DNA from: Streptomyces cadmiisoli
GTDB taxonomy: Bacteria > Actinomycetota > Actinomycetes > Streptomycetales > Streptomycetaceae
Direction: 5' to 3'
Assembly: GCF_003261055.1 (NCBI RefSeq)
Contig: NZ_CP030073.1
Location: forward strand, 3,968,001 to 4,032,000
Length of the DNA stretch: 64,000 nucleotides
Of the stretch, positions 55,095 to 64,000 are shown piece by piece. The notes beneath the pieces were generated by a model, which saw nothing but the letters and a program-made list of their open reading frames with translations, had not been told where the DNA came from and did no database searches. How positions within the stretch are numbered: position 1 is the stretch's first letter; every line of letters begins with the position of its first letter. The position numbers and the translations under genes were made by a program.

Positions 55095-56288
55095 GTGACC
55101 GACAAAATCCCGGGCCCGGAGCTCCCCGACCGCGACGACCACCGCCTGCCGCCGCCCCGCTTCGCCTATGACGGGCGCACGTGGAAGGAGATCGCGCATC
55201 TCCTGGCGAACCTGCCGATGGCGCTGCTGGGCTTCGTCTATGTGGTGACGGTGCTGTTCACCAGCGCTTTCCTGACCGTCACGGTGATCGGTTTCCCGCT
55301 GCTCGCCGCGGGCCTGATGGGGTCGCGGCAGCTGGGCAAGCTGGAGCGGGCGCGGGCCAGGAAGCTGCTCGCGGTGCGGGTGGACGAGCCGAGTCCGCTG
55401 CCGCTGCGCGGCCCCGGGGGGTTCTTCCCGCAGCTGTGGATGATGCTGAAGGACCCGGTGGGCTGGCGGACCATCCTGTACGACTTCATCCGGCTGCCCT
55501 GGGGCGTGCTCACCTTCGCCGTCACGCTGACGTCGCTGTTCGTGCTGTGGCCGGTGCTGCCGTTCATCGCCCGGGGGCTGGCCAACGCGGACCGGGCGAT
55601 GGTGCGCGGGCTGCTGTCGCCGTCGGACGAGCTGGAGCGGCGGATCGCCGAGCTGGAGTCGGACCGGGGGGTCGTCGTCGACACGGCCGCGGCCGATCTG
55701 CGGCGTATCGAGCGCGACCTGCACGACGGGGCGCAGGCCCGGCTCGTGCACCTGGCCATGGGCCTCGGGCTGGCCAGGGAGAAGCTGTTGGAGGACCCGG
55801 ACTACGCGGCGGCCATGGTCGAGGAGGCGCACGGCGAGGTGAAGCTGGCGCTCCAGGAGCTGCGCGACCTGGCACGCGGCATCCACCCGGCGGTTCTCAC
55901 CGACCGCGGCCTGGACGCCGCCCTCTCCGCGGTCGCCTCACGCTGCACGGTGCCGGTGAAGGTGACCGTCGACCTGGAGCGCAGACCGGCCGAGGCCATC
56001 GAGGGCATCGCCTACTTCACCGTCTCCGAGCTGCTCCAGAACGTCAGCAAGCACAGCGGGGCGACGTCCGCCTCCGTCGAGGTCTGGCGGACGGAGCAGC
56101 GGCTGCTCATACAGGTGGGGGACAACGGCCGCGGCGGCGCCGGCCTCGACGGCGGTACGGGGATGCGGGGGCTCGCCGAGCGGCTGGACGCCGTCGACGG
56201 TCTGTTCGTCATCGAGTCGCCGGTGGGCGGGCCGACGCTCGTCACGGCCGAGCTGCCCTGGCGGGACCGGCAGGCGCGGCGCGCGTAG
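55095..56288 (+). CDS. Sensor histidine kinase, HisKA_3 type (paralogue 1)
   Basis: The GTG at 55095 gives 397 residues. The N-terminal part has about four hydrophobic segments (DUF-type sensor, AHLLANLPMALLGFVYVVTV onward). The dimerisation/phosphoacceptor helix has DLHDGAQARLVHLAMGLGLA, and the ATPase domain has TVSELLQNVSKHSGA and GDNGRGG..GTGMRGLAERL. It is a NarX/DesK-like kinase that would phosphorylate the nearby LuxR-type regulator. It shares long DNA stretches with the next gene. Confidence 0.93.
   Translation: MTDKIPGPELPDRDDHRLPPPRFAYDGRTWKEIAHLLANLPMALLGFVYVVTVLFTSAFLTVTVIGFPLLAAGLMGSRQLGKLERARARKLLAVRVDEPSPLPLRGPGGFFPQLWMMLKDPVGWRTILYDFIRLPWGVLTFAVTLTSLFVLWPVLPFIARGLANADRAMVRGLLSPSDELERRIAELESDRGVVVDTAAADLRRIERDLHDGAQARLVHLAMGLGLAREKLLEDPDYAAAMVEEAHGEVKLALQELRDLARGIHPAVLTDRGLDAALSAVASRCTVPVKVTVDLERRPAEAIEGIAYFTVSELLQNVSKHSGATSASVEVWRTEQRLLIQVGDNGRGGAGLDGGTGMRGLAERLDAVDGLFVIESPVGGPTLVTAELPWRDRQARRA
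55650..55744 (+). repeat. Near-identical segment shared by two kinase genes, block 1
   Basis: These 95 bases match 57202-57296 with three differences at a constant offset of 1552. They code the ELESDRGVVVDT to DLHDGAQAR region. Confidence 0.85.
55847..55958 (+). repeat. Near-identical segment shared by two kinase genes, block 2
   Basis: These 112 bases match 57399-57510 with one difference (position 55895), offset 1552. They code ALQELRDLARGIHPAV to ASRCTVPV. Flanking codons diverge at once on both sides. Confidence 0.85.
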
Positions 56289-56439
56289 CCGTCGCCGGGG
56301 GTCGGACGGCCGGTCGGCGAGGTAGGGAAAACCCCCCGTACGAGACGCCGATTGCCTCCATGGTTCCGGCGCCTCCGGCACAGCACTGTGGAACCGGCAC
56401 GGGACGACCGGCACGAGACGACGGGGAGTGAGTGGGCCG

Positions 56440-57828
56440 ATGGCCACGGAGTACGGACGCGGGCACGAGTACGGGTACGGGTACGGGTACGGCCCGCGCG
56501 ACGGGCGGTCCGGCCCGGGCACGGGGGCCGGCGTCGAGCGGCGCCACCGGCTGCCGGCCGGGCTGCGGGCGCCGTTCGAGGCACGCAGCTGGCGCGAGTT
56601 CGCGTACGTGCTGCTGAGCCTGCCGATCGGCGTGCTGATGTTCACGTACGCCGTGACGATGCTCGCGCTCGGTGCGGGGCTGCTGGTGACGTTTCTCGGC
56701 ATTCCGGTGCTGGCGGCGGGGCTGGCGGGGTGCCGGGGGCTCGGCGCGCTGGAGCGGGCGCGGGCGCGCGGACTGCTCAGGCTCGAGGTGGCCGAGCCGG
56801 AGCCGCTGCGGGTGCGCGGCAGCGGCCTGATGGCGTGGGTGGGCGCCGTGCTGAAAAGCGGTACCTCGTGGCGCCATCTGCTCTACGCGGTGCTGCACTT
56901 CCCGTGGGCGGTGTTCTCCTTCGTCGTCGCGGTGAACTTCTGGGCGTACGGATGGGCGCTGCTGACGTACCCCCTGTGGTTCTGGCTGTTCCCGGTGTAC
57001 GGCGGGCAGGACGGGCTCCAGCTGTACGGCGACGAGACGCACCGCATCTCCCTCGACAACCCGTTCGAGATCACGGTCACGGCGTTGGTCGGCCTGCTGT
57101 TCACGCTGGCCACGCCGTGGATCGTGCGGGCGCTGACCCTGGTGGACCGGCTGCTGGTGCACGGGCTGCTAGGGCCGTCCCGGCTGGCGACCCGGGTGGT
57201 GGAGCTGGAGTCGGACCGGGGGGTCGTCGTCGACACCGCCGCGGCCGACCTGCGGCGCATCGAGCGCGACCTGCACGACGGGGCGCAGGCCCGGCTGGTG
57301 GCGCTGGCGATGGATCTGGGCATGGCCCGGGAGAAGCTCGCCGAGGATCCGCGGGCGGCGGCACGGATGGTGGACGAGGCGCACGGCGAGGTGAAGACGG
57401 CGCTCCAGGAGCTGCGCGACCTGGCACGCGGCATCCACCCGGCGGTCCTCACCGACCGCGGCCTGGACGCCGCCCTCTCCGCGGTCGCCTCACGCTGCAC
57501 GGTGCCGGTGCACGTGGAGGTGGACCTGGCGGCCCGGCCGGCGCCGGCGATCGAGGGGATCGCCTACTTCACGGTGTCGGAGCTGCTGCAGAACATCAGC
57601 AAGCACGCGCGGGCCGGCTCGGCGACGGTGGACGTGTGGCGCTCCGAGGACCGGCTGATGCTCCAGGTCACGGACGACGGCGTGGGCGGCGCGGACGCCG
57701 GTGCGGGCGGCGGCTCCGGGCTGGCCGGACTGGCGGAGCGGCTGGACGCGGTGGACGGGATCCTGGTGGTCGACTCACCGGCGGGCGGCCCCACCAGGAT
57801 CACCGCGGAACTTCCCTGGCGAGGGTGA
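56440..57828 (+). CDS. Sensor histidine kinase, HisKA_3 type (paralogue 2)
   Basis: The ATG at 56440 (GGAG eleven bases upstream) gives 462 residues; a GTG at 56428 is too close to that site. A Gly/Tyr-rich N-terminus (EYGYGYGYG) leads to four or more hydrophobic segments, with an extra pair relative to paralogue 1. DLHDGAQARLVALAMDLGMA carries the phosphoacceptor His, and ELLQNISKHARAGS with GSGLAGLAERLDAVDG are the ATPase boxes. It arose by tandem duplication with the gene before it. Confidence 0.93.
   Translation: MATEYGRGHEYGYGYGYGPRDGRSGPGTGAGVERRHRLPAGLRAPFEARSWREFAYVLLSLPIGVLMFTYAVTMLALGAGLLVTFLGIPVLAAGLAGCRGLGALERARARGLLRLEVAEPEPLRVRGSGLMAWVGAVLKSGTSWRHLLYAVLHFPWAVFSFVVAVNFWAYGWALLTYPLWFWLFPVYGGQDGLQLYGDETHRISLDNPFEITVTALVGLLFTLATPWIVRALTLVDRLLVHGLLGPSRLATRVVELESDRGVVVDTAAADLRRIERDLHDGAQARLVALAMDLGMAREKLAEDPRAAARMVDEAHGEVKTALQELRDLARGIHPAVLTDRGLDAALSAVASRCTVPVHVEVDLAARPAPAIEGIAYFTVSELLQNISKHARAGSATVDVWRSEDRLMLQVTDDGVGGADAGAGGGSGLAGLAERLDAVDGILVVDSPAGGPTRITAELPWRG
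57202..57296 (+). repeat. Kinase shared segment, block 1, second copy
   Basis: Copy of 55650-55744 with three differences; see that entry. Confidence 0.85.
57399..57510 (+). repeat. Kinase shared segment, block 2, second copy
   Basis: Copy of 55847-55958 with one difference; see that entry. Confidence 0.85.
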
Positions 57829-57855
57829 ACCAACCACCCGGCGCGGCACCCGCGC

Positions 57856-57960
57856 CTCACCCGCCACTCCCGCCCACTCGCCCCCACGCCCCACGCCCCA
57901 CCCCCACCCACTCCCACCCCTGACCCCCACCCCACCCCATGCCCGCTCCCCCCGCTCACC
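57856..57960. repeat. C-rich, nearly G-free tract
   Basis: About 100 bases consist almost only of C with scattered A and T (runs such as CCCCACGCCCCACGCCCCAC). The minus strand therefore has many runs of three to five Gs at short spacing, the pattern of G-quadruplexes. It lies between the second kinase stop and the regulator gene. Confidence 0.8.
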
Positions 57961-58064
57961 CCCGTGCGAGCCGTCCCGCTCCGGTCCGCCTTCCCCTTCC
58001 CCCGAAAGCTGGAATGCTTGACTGGTTCGTACGGGCGGATTCGGGCAATGGGGGGCCGAGGATC

Positions 58065-58736
58065 GTGGAGGACAGGGTGCGGGTGGTCATCGCCGAGGAC
58101 TCGGTGCTGCTCAGGGAGGGCCTGACCCGGTTGCTGACCGACCGCGGGCACGAGGTCGTCGCCGGGGTCGGGGACGCGGAGGCGTTGATCAAGACCATCA
58201 CGGAGCTGGACGCCGAAGGGCTCCTGCCCGACGTGGTGGTCGCCGACGTGCGCATGCCGCCGACCCACACCGACGAGGGGGTGCGGGCCGCGGTGCAGCT
58301 GCGGAAGGCGTATCCCCGGCTCGGTGTGCTCGTGCTGTCGCAGTACGTGGAGGAGCGCTACGCCACCGAACTGCTGGCCGGTTCCAGCCGGGGCGTCGGC
58401 TACCTGCTGAAGGACCGGGTGGCCGAGGTGCGCGAGTTCGTGGACGCGGTGGTGCGGGTGGCCCGCGGGGGCACCGCGCTCGACCCGGAGGTCGTGGCGC
58501 AGCTGCTCGGACGCAGCCGGAAGCAGGACGTGCTCGCGGGGCTCACGCCGAGGGAGCGCGAGGTGCTGGGGCTGATGGCGGAGGGGCGGACCAACTCGGC
58601 CATCGCCAAGCAGCTGGTCGTCAGCGACGGCGCCGTCGAGAAGCACGTCAGCAACATCTTCCTGAAACTGGGTCTGTCCCCGAGCGAGGGGGATCACCGG
58701 CGGGTGCTGGCCGTCCTGACGTACTTGAATTCCTGA
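58065..58736 (+). CDS. LuxR-family (NarL-type) response regulator
   Basis: The GTG at 58065 gives 223 residues (an ATG at 58014 is an alternative). The receiver domain has VVIAEDSVLLREGL and the phosphorylation Asp in VVVADVRMPP, and the Lys in YLLKDRV. The C-terminal HTH has LTPREREVLGLMAEGRTNSA and GAVEKHVSNIFLKLGL. It is the expected partner of both upstream kinases. Targets might include the divergent nuo operon or korAB; nothing in the sequence proves it. Confidence 0.93.
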   Translation: MEDRVRVVIAEDSVLLREGLTRLLTDRGHEVVAGVGDAEALIKTITELDAEGLLPDVVVADVRMPPTHTDEGVRAAVQLRKAYPRLGVLVLSQYVEERYATELLAGSSRGVGYLLKDRVAEVREFVDAVVRVARGGTALDPEVVAQLLGRSRKQDVLAGLTPREREVLGLMAEGRTNSAIAKQLVVSDGAVEKHVSNIFLKLGLSPSEGDHRRVLAVLTYLNS

Positions 58737-58901
58737 CCGTCCGCCGGGCGACGCATCCAAGCGGGCACGGACGGCGTCTTCAGCGGTGTTCTTCATGCGA
58801 ATGTCCGAGGGACAGCGAACCTCGCGGACGTAGGGTTGGTCCTGGGAGGGCCTGCGGGAAGGCCGCCTCCCAGACAGCCGCCTCGAAGGAGGTCCAGTTC
58901 A

Positions 58902-60822
58902 GTGACGAGCCAGGTCAGTAGCCAAGCGGAGCAGGCCGACGGAGCCGTCGTCGGGGAGCAGCGCAAGGCGGTGGGGGTCAAGGACGTCCGCCGCATCGAC
59001 CGGGTGATCATCAGGTTCGCGGGGGACTCGGGTGACGGTATGCAGCTCACCGGTGACCGGTTCACCTCGGAGACGGCATCCTTCGGCAACGACCTGTCGA
59101 CGTTGCCGAACTTCCCCGCCGAGATCCGGGCCCCCGCAGGGACACTGCCGGGGGTGTCGTCCTTCCAGCTCCACTTCGCCGACCACGACATCCTGACGCC
59201 GGGCGACGCGCCGAACGTGCTGGTGGCGATGAACCCGGCGGCGCTGAAGGCCAACGTCGGGGACCTGCCGCGCGGCGCGGAGATCATCGTCAACACCGAC
59301 GAGTTCACCAAACGCGCGATGCAGAAGGTCGGGTACGAGACCAATCCGCTGGAGGACGGCTCGCTCGACGGGTACCACCTCCATCCGGTGCCGCTGACCA
59401 CTCTGACGGTGGAAGCACTGAAGGAATTCGACCTCACCCGAAAGGAGGCCGAGCGCAGCAAGAACATGTTCGCGCTCGGCCTCCTTTCGTGGATGTACCA
59501 CCGGCCGACGGAGGGGACCGAGAAGTTCCTGCGGTCCAAGTTCGCGAAGAAGCCCGACATCGCGGCGGCCAACATCGCCGCGTTCCGCGCGGGCTGGAAC
59601 TTCGGCGAGACCACCGAGGACTTCGCGGTCTCCTACGAGGTGGCGCCGGCGGCGAAGGCCTTCCCGGTCGGCACGTACCGCAACATCTCGGGGAACCTGG
59701 CCCTGGCGTACGGCCTGATCGCCGCGGGCAGACAGGCGGATCTGCCGCTGTTCCTCGGCTCGTACCCGATCACGCCCGCCTCGGACATCCTGCACGAGCT
59801 GAGCAAGCACAAGAACTTCGGTGTGCGGACGTTCCAGGCCGAGGACGAGATCGCGGGCATCGGCGCGGCCCTCGGCGCTGCGTTCGGCGGTTCGCTCGCG
59901 GTGACCACGACCTCGGGACCGGGTGTCGCGCTCAAGAGCGAGACGATCGGGCTCGCGGTCTCGCTGGAGCTGCCGCTGCTGGTCGTCGACATCCAGCGCG
60001 GCGGGCCCTCGACGGGACTGCCGACGAAGACCGAGCAGGCCGACCTGCTGCAGGCGATGTACGGGCGCAACGGTGAGGCGCCGGTGCCGGTCGTCGCTCC
60101 GCGCACCCCGGCCGACTGCTTCGACGCCGCCCTGGAGGCGGCCCGGATCGCCCTGACGTACCGCACCCCGGTCTTCCTGCTGTCCGACGGCTACCTCGCC
60201 AACGGCTCGGAGCCCTGGCGCATCCCGGACCTGGACCAGCTGCCGGATCTCACGGTGCAGTTCGCCCAGGGCCCGAACCACACCCTGGAGGACGGCAGCG
60301 AGGTCTTCTGGCCGTACAAGCGCGACCCGCAGACCCTGGCCCGGCCCTGGGCGGTGCCGGGCACGCCGGGCCTGGAGCACCGCATCGGCGGCATCGAGAA
60401 GCAGGACGGCTCGGGCAACATCTCCTACGACCCGGCCAACCACGACCTGATGGTCCGCACCCGCCAGGCGAAGATCGACGGCATCGACGTCCCGGACGTC
60501 GAGGTCGACGACCCGGGCGAGGCGAAGATCCTGGTGCTGGGCTGGGGGTCGACGTACGGGCCGATCACCGCGGCGGTGCGGCGGCTGCGCGCGGCCGGCC
60601 GGCCCGTCGCCCAGGCGCATCTGCGCCACCTCAACCCGTTCCCGCGGAATCTCGGCGCGGTGCTCGCGCGGTACGAGAAGGTGATGATCCCCGAGATGAA
60701 CCTCGGGCAGCTCGCCACCCTGATCCGGGCGAAGTACCTGGTCGACGCCCATTCGTACAACCAGGTCAACGGCATGCCGTTCAAGGCGGAGCAGCTCGCC
60801 ACGGCGCTCAAGGAGGCCATCG

Positions 60823-60830
<8 letters not shown>
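58902..60830 (+). CDS. korA: 2-oxoglutarate:ferredoxin oxidoreductase alpha subunit (gamma-alpha fusion)
   Basis: The GTG at 58902 follows AAGGAGGT nine bases upstream and gives 642 residues. The N-terminal gamma domain (about 35-210) has VIIRFAGDSGDGMQLTGDRF. The alpha domain has LFLGSYPITPASDILHELSK, EDEIAGIGAALGAAFGGSLA and TTTSGPGVALKSETIGLAVS. With KorB it decarboxylates a 2-oxoacid, probably 2-oxoglutarate, to the CoA thioester and reduces ferredoxin. It overlaps korB by eight bases. Confidence 0.94.
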
Positions 60831-61902
<1,072 letters not shown>

Positions 61903-61921
61903 CCCGCGGGCGGTCGACGCG

Positions 61922-62323
61922 TCACGAGGCCCGGGCAGCCAGTGCCCGGGCCTCGTCGTATGTCTCGCGGGCCCGCTCCACGTCGTCCATCCGCCGCTCC
62001 GTCCACAGCGCCAGCGCGTGCACCTGTTCGGCGGCCTCGCGGCCGAGGTCGGTGAGGGAGTAGTCCACGCGGGGCGGGATGACGGGCTTGGCGTCCCGGT
62101 GCACCAGGCCGTCCCGCTCCAGGGTCTGGAGGGTCTGGGTGAGCATCTTCTCGCTGATCCGCGGGGCGAGCTCGCCGATCGCCCGGCGCAGTTCGCTGAA
62201 GCGGTGCGATCCCTGGAGGAGCCGGATCAGGACGAGGACGCCCCAGCGGCTCGTGACGTGTTCCAGGACCAGCCGGTACGGGCACATCGCCTCGGCGCCG
62301 CCCTTGGGGTCACTAACTGTCAT
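61922..62323 (-). CDS. HxlR-family transcriptional regulator
   Basis: The 133-residue winged-helix protein has MCPYRLVLEHVTSRWGVLVL at the start. The single Cys next to the HTH (Cys in AMCPYR) is the redox or electrophile sensor in many HxlR/YodB/HypR proteins. ISEKMLTQTLQTLERDGLV is the DNA-reading part. It is divergent from a reductase gene it probably controls through the palindrome at 62327-62351. Confidence 0.93.
   Translation of the reverse strand: MTVSDPKGGAEAMCPYRLVLEHVTSRWGVLVLIRLLQGSHRFSELRRAIGELAPRISEKMLTQTLQTLERDGLVHRDAKPVIPPRVDYSLTDLGREAAEQVHALALWTERRMDDVERARETYDEARALAARAS
61925..61955. terminator. Bidirectional hairpin between korB and hxlR
   Basis: A perfect 12-bp stem CGAGGCCCGGGC / GCCCGGGCCTCG with a 7-base loop lies within the last codons of hxlR and 23 bases after korB. 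It could end both convergent transcripts. Confidence 0.7.
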
Positions 62324-62326
62324 GTC

Positions 62327-62351
62327 AGTACCTTACTTGAGAGTGGGTACT
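62327..62351. promoter_or_regulatory. HxlR-type operator
   Basis: AGTACC (62327-62332) and GGTACT (62346-62351) are inverted with 13 bases between. TACT/AGTA half-sites are typical for HxlR/YodB regulators, and the site lies between the divergent hxlR and reductase genes. Confidence 0.6.
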
Positions 62352-62416
62352 TTCCAAGAGTTAGCGCTCCTTCTAGGGTCGAAGACGTCACGACCCCCAC
62401 AAGGAGAACGCGCCTC

Positions 62417-63271
62417 ATGAGCATCGTCGTCACAGGAGCCACCGGGCACCTCGGCCGTCACGTCGTCACCCAGCTGCTGGAGCGGGTCCCGGCGGACCGG
62501 ATCACCGCCGTCGTCCGCGACGCGTCGAAGGCCGCCGACCTCGCGGACCGCGGCGTGCGGATCGCGATCGCGGACTACAACGCCCCCGAGACGTTCGACG
62601 GCCTGTTCTCCCCGGGCGACAAGGTGCTGCTGATCTCCGGCACCGAGTTCGACCGCGGCCGGGTCGCGCAGCACCGGGTCGTCATCGACGCGGCGAAGGC
62701 GGCCGGTGTCGCCCTCCTCGCCTACACCAGCGCCCCCGGCAGCCTGACCGCCGCCCTCGCCGACGACCACCGGGGCACCGAGCGGGTCCTCCTGGCGTCC
62801 GGCCTGCCGTACGTGCTGCTGCGCAACGGCTGGTACCACGAGAACTACACCGAGAACCTCGCCCCGGTGCTGGCGCACGACGCGGTGGTCGCCGCCGCCG
62901 GCGAGGGCCGGGTCTCCTCGGCCTCCCGCGCCGACTACGCCGCCGCGGCCGTCGCCGTGCTGACCGGCGAGGGGCACGAGAACAAGACGTACGAGCTGGG
63001 CGGCGACGAGGCGTGGAGCTTCGCCGAGTACGCGGCCGAGCTGAGCCGGCAGACCGGGCGGGAGATCGCCTACAACACGGTCACGCCCGAGGTGCTCACG
63101 GACATCCTCTCCGGCGCCGGGCTGCCCGGACCGATGGCCGCGATCATCGCCGGCACCGATGTCTCCATCGGCAAGGGCGAGCTGGTCGTCACGACCGGCG
63201 ACCTGTCCCGGCTGGCGGGGCGTCCGACGACCCCGCTGTCCGAGGCCGTCACCGCCGCGCTCAAGGACTGA
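62417..63271 (+). CDS. NmrA-like NAD(P)H quinone/aldehyde reductase (SDR-a type)
   Basis: The 284-residue product begins MSIVVTGATGHLGRHVVTQL (NAD(P) site) and carries YVLLRNGWYHENYTENLAPV in the substrate region. It is close to QOR2/YtfG-type quinone oxidoreductases. With the adjacent HxlR regulator the pair is probably an inducible response to quinones or electrophiles. AAGGAG lies ten bases before the ATG. Confidence 0.93.
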   Translation: MSIVVTGATGHLGRHVVTQLLERVPADRITAVVRDASKAADLADRGVRIAIADYNAPETFDGLFSPGDKVLLISGTEFDRGRVAQHRVVIDAAKAAGVALLAYTSAPGSLTAALADDHRGTERVLLASGLPYVLLRNGWYHENYTENLAPVLAHDAVVAAAGEGRVSSASRADYAAAAVAVLTGEGHENKTYELGGDEAWSFAEYAAELSRQTGREIAYNTVTPEVLTDILSGAGLPGPMAAIIAGTDVSIGKGELVVTTGDLSRLAGRPTTPLSEAVTAALKD

Positions 63272-63347
63272 CCCGGAAAGCCCTCCGGAACTCCCCGCCG
63301 CGACGCGCTCTCGCCGCTTCCCGGAATCCCCCGGGACCCGCCGGCTT

Positions 63348-63391
63348 CCCGCCTGTCATGACCGTATGGCGATACGGGTATGACAGGCGGG
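63348..63391. promoter_or_regulatory. 20-base inverted repeat before rarD
   Basis: CCCGCCTGTCATGACCGTAT and its partner ATACGGGTATGACAGGCGGG match at 18 of 20 positions around GGCG. It lies 77 bases after the reductase stop and 54 bases before the rarD start, so it could be a terminator or an operator. Confidence 0.5.
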
Positions 63392-63444
63392 CGGGCTCGG
63401 CGCTACCTTCGTGCGAGCGAGGCCGACGCGTGAAGGAGGAGCCG

Positions 63445-64000
63445 GTGGCCGGGAAGTCCAGGGGCGAACGGCACATAGGTCTGCTGAACGGCTTCGCCGC
63501 CTACGGGATGTGGGGCATCGTCCCGCTGTTCTGGCCGCTGCTGAAGCCGGCCGGCGCGGTCGAGATCCTCGCTCACCGGATGGTGTGGTCCCTCGTCGTC
63601 GTCGGCGCCGTACTGCTCGTCGTACGCCGCTGGAGCTGGATCGGCGAGCTGCTGCGGCAGCCGCGGCGCCTGGCGCTCGTCACGGTCGCCGCGGCCGTGA
63701 TCACCGTCAACTGGGGCGTCTACATCTGGTCCGTGAACAACGGTCAGGTGGTGGAGGCCTCGCTCGGGTACTTCATCAATCCGCTGGTCACCATCGCGAT
63801 GGGCGTCCTGCTCCTGAAGGAGCGGCTGCGGCCCGTGCAGTGGGCGGCGGTCGGTGTCGGCTTCACCGCGGTCGTCGTCCTGACCGCCGGCTACGGCCGC
63901 CCGCCGTGGATCTCCCTCGTCCTCGCCTTCTCCTTCGCCACCTACGGACTGGTGAAGAAGAAGGTCAACCTCAGCGGTCTGGAATCGCTGGCCGCCGAGA
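63445..64000 (+). CDS. rarD: RarD/EamA-family permease, truncated by the window end
   Basis: The GTG at 63445 follows AAGGAGG at five bases. The 185 residues in the window start HIGLLNGFAAYGMWGIVPLF and have helices such as VAAAVITVNWGVYIWSVNNG and VEASLGYFINPLVTIAMGVL, the RarD pattern of the EamA (drug/metabolite transporter) superfamily. The substrate is unknown; RarD is linked to chloramphenicol resistance in E. coli. The C-terminus lies beyond 64000. Confidence 0.9.
   Translation, partial: MAGKSRGERHIGLLNGFAAYGMWGIVPLFWPLLKPAGAVEILAHRMVWSLVVVGAVLLVVRRWSWIGELLRQPRRLALVTVAAAVITVNWGVYIWSVNNGQVVEASLGYFINPLVTIAMGVLLLKERLRPVQWAAVGVGFTAVVVLTAGYGRPPWISLVLAFSFATYGLVKKKVNLSGLESLAAE

Overview
The window is a stretch of a Streptomyces chromosome, or of a very close relative. 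The base composition is very GC-rich with G or C at almost every third codon position. GTG and TTG starts are common. The gene order (S10 operon, tuf-fusA-rpsG-rpsL, rpoC-rpoB, rplL-rplJ, rplA-rplK, nusG-secE, trpT, murB, hadBA-rpmG with metT/thrT, then yajQ, htpX, a short nuo cluster, two kinases with a regulator, and korAB) is the one I know from Streptomyces.

Positions 1-8300 hold ribosomal and elongation factor genes on the minus strand: the start of the S10 operon (rpsJ, rplC, rplD, rplW) and the str operon (rpsL, rpsG, fusA, tuf). A membrane acyltransferase gene sits between them. rpsJ and rpsL share a nearly identical palindromic element in their leaders.

Positions 8669-16389 are an accessory island on the plus strand, between rpsL and rpoC, and are the most interesting part. 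A CRP-family regulator with intact cyclic-nucleotide and DNA-contact residues is followed by a perfect CRP-like palindrome. After it comes a tight operon: a class III nucleotidyl cyclase homologue with the full catalytic set, a large protein with a degenerate P-loop and helical repeats, an SPFH-like coiled-coil protein, a membrane protein of the Pycsar effector (PycTM/DUF5706) type, and a membrane M48 metalloprotease. The cyclase C-terminus and the second protein's N-terminal part carry the same glycine-rich motif, encoded by a 75-bp near-identical DNA repeat. I read this as an elaborated, apparently undescribed Pycsar-like cyclic-nucleotide signalling or immunity system. That reading is inference.

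Positions 16487-36850 return to core information genes, mostly on the minus strand: rpoC, rpoB, rplL, rplJ, a lipoprotein gene, rplA, rplK, a secreted protein, nusG, secE and tRNA-Trp. They are followed by an aminotransferase and an adenosine deaminase (plus strand), then murB, two MaoC-like dehydratases (hadB, hadA), rpmG, tRNA-Met and tRNA-Thr. Many hairpin terminators can be placed.

Positions 37100-43900 are mixed: a cytosine-deaminase-like protein that has lost catalytic residues, an NAD(P)-binding protein, small proteins, tRNA-Tyr, yajQ, small membrane proteins, an SMI1/KNR4 protein and htpX.

Positions 44104-54775 encode a partial complex I (nuoA, B, C, H, I, J, K, L, M, N) without nuoD, E, F or G. 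NuoC and NuoI carry long repetitive tails. Next come two paralogous sensor kinases with signs of gene conversion, one response regulator, and korAB (2-oxoglutarate:ferredoxin oxidoreductase), which could supply electrons to an NADH-independent complex. The window ends with a divergent hxlR/NmrA-like reductase pair and a truncated rarD-type transporter gene.
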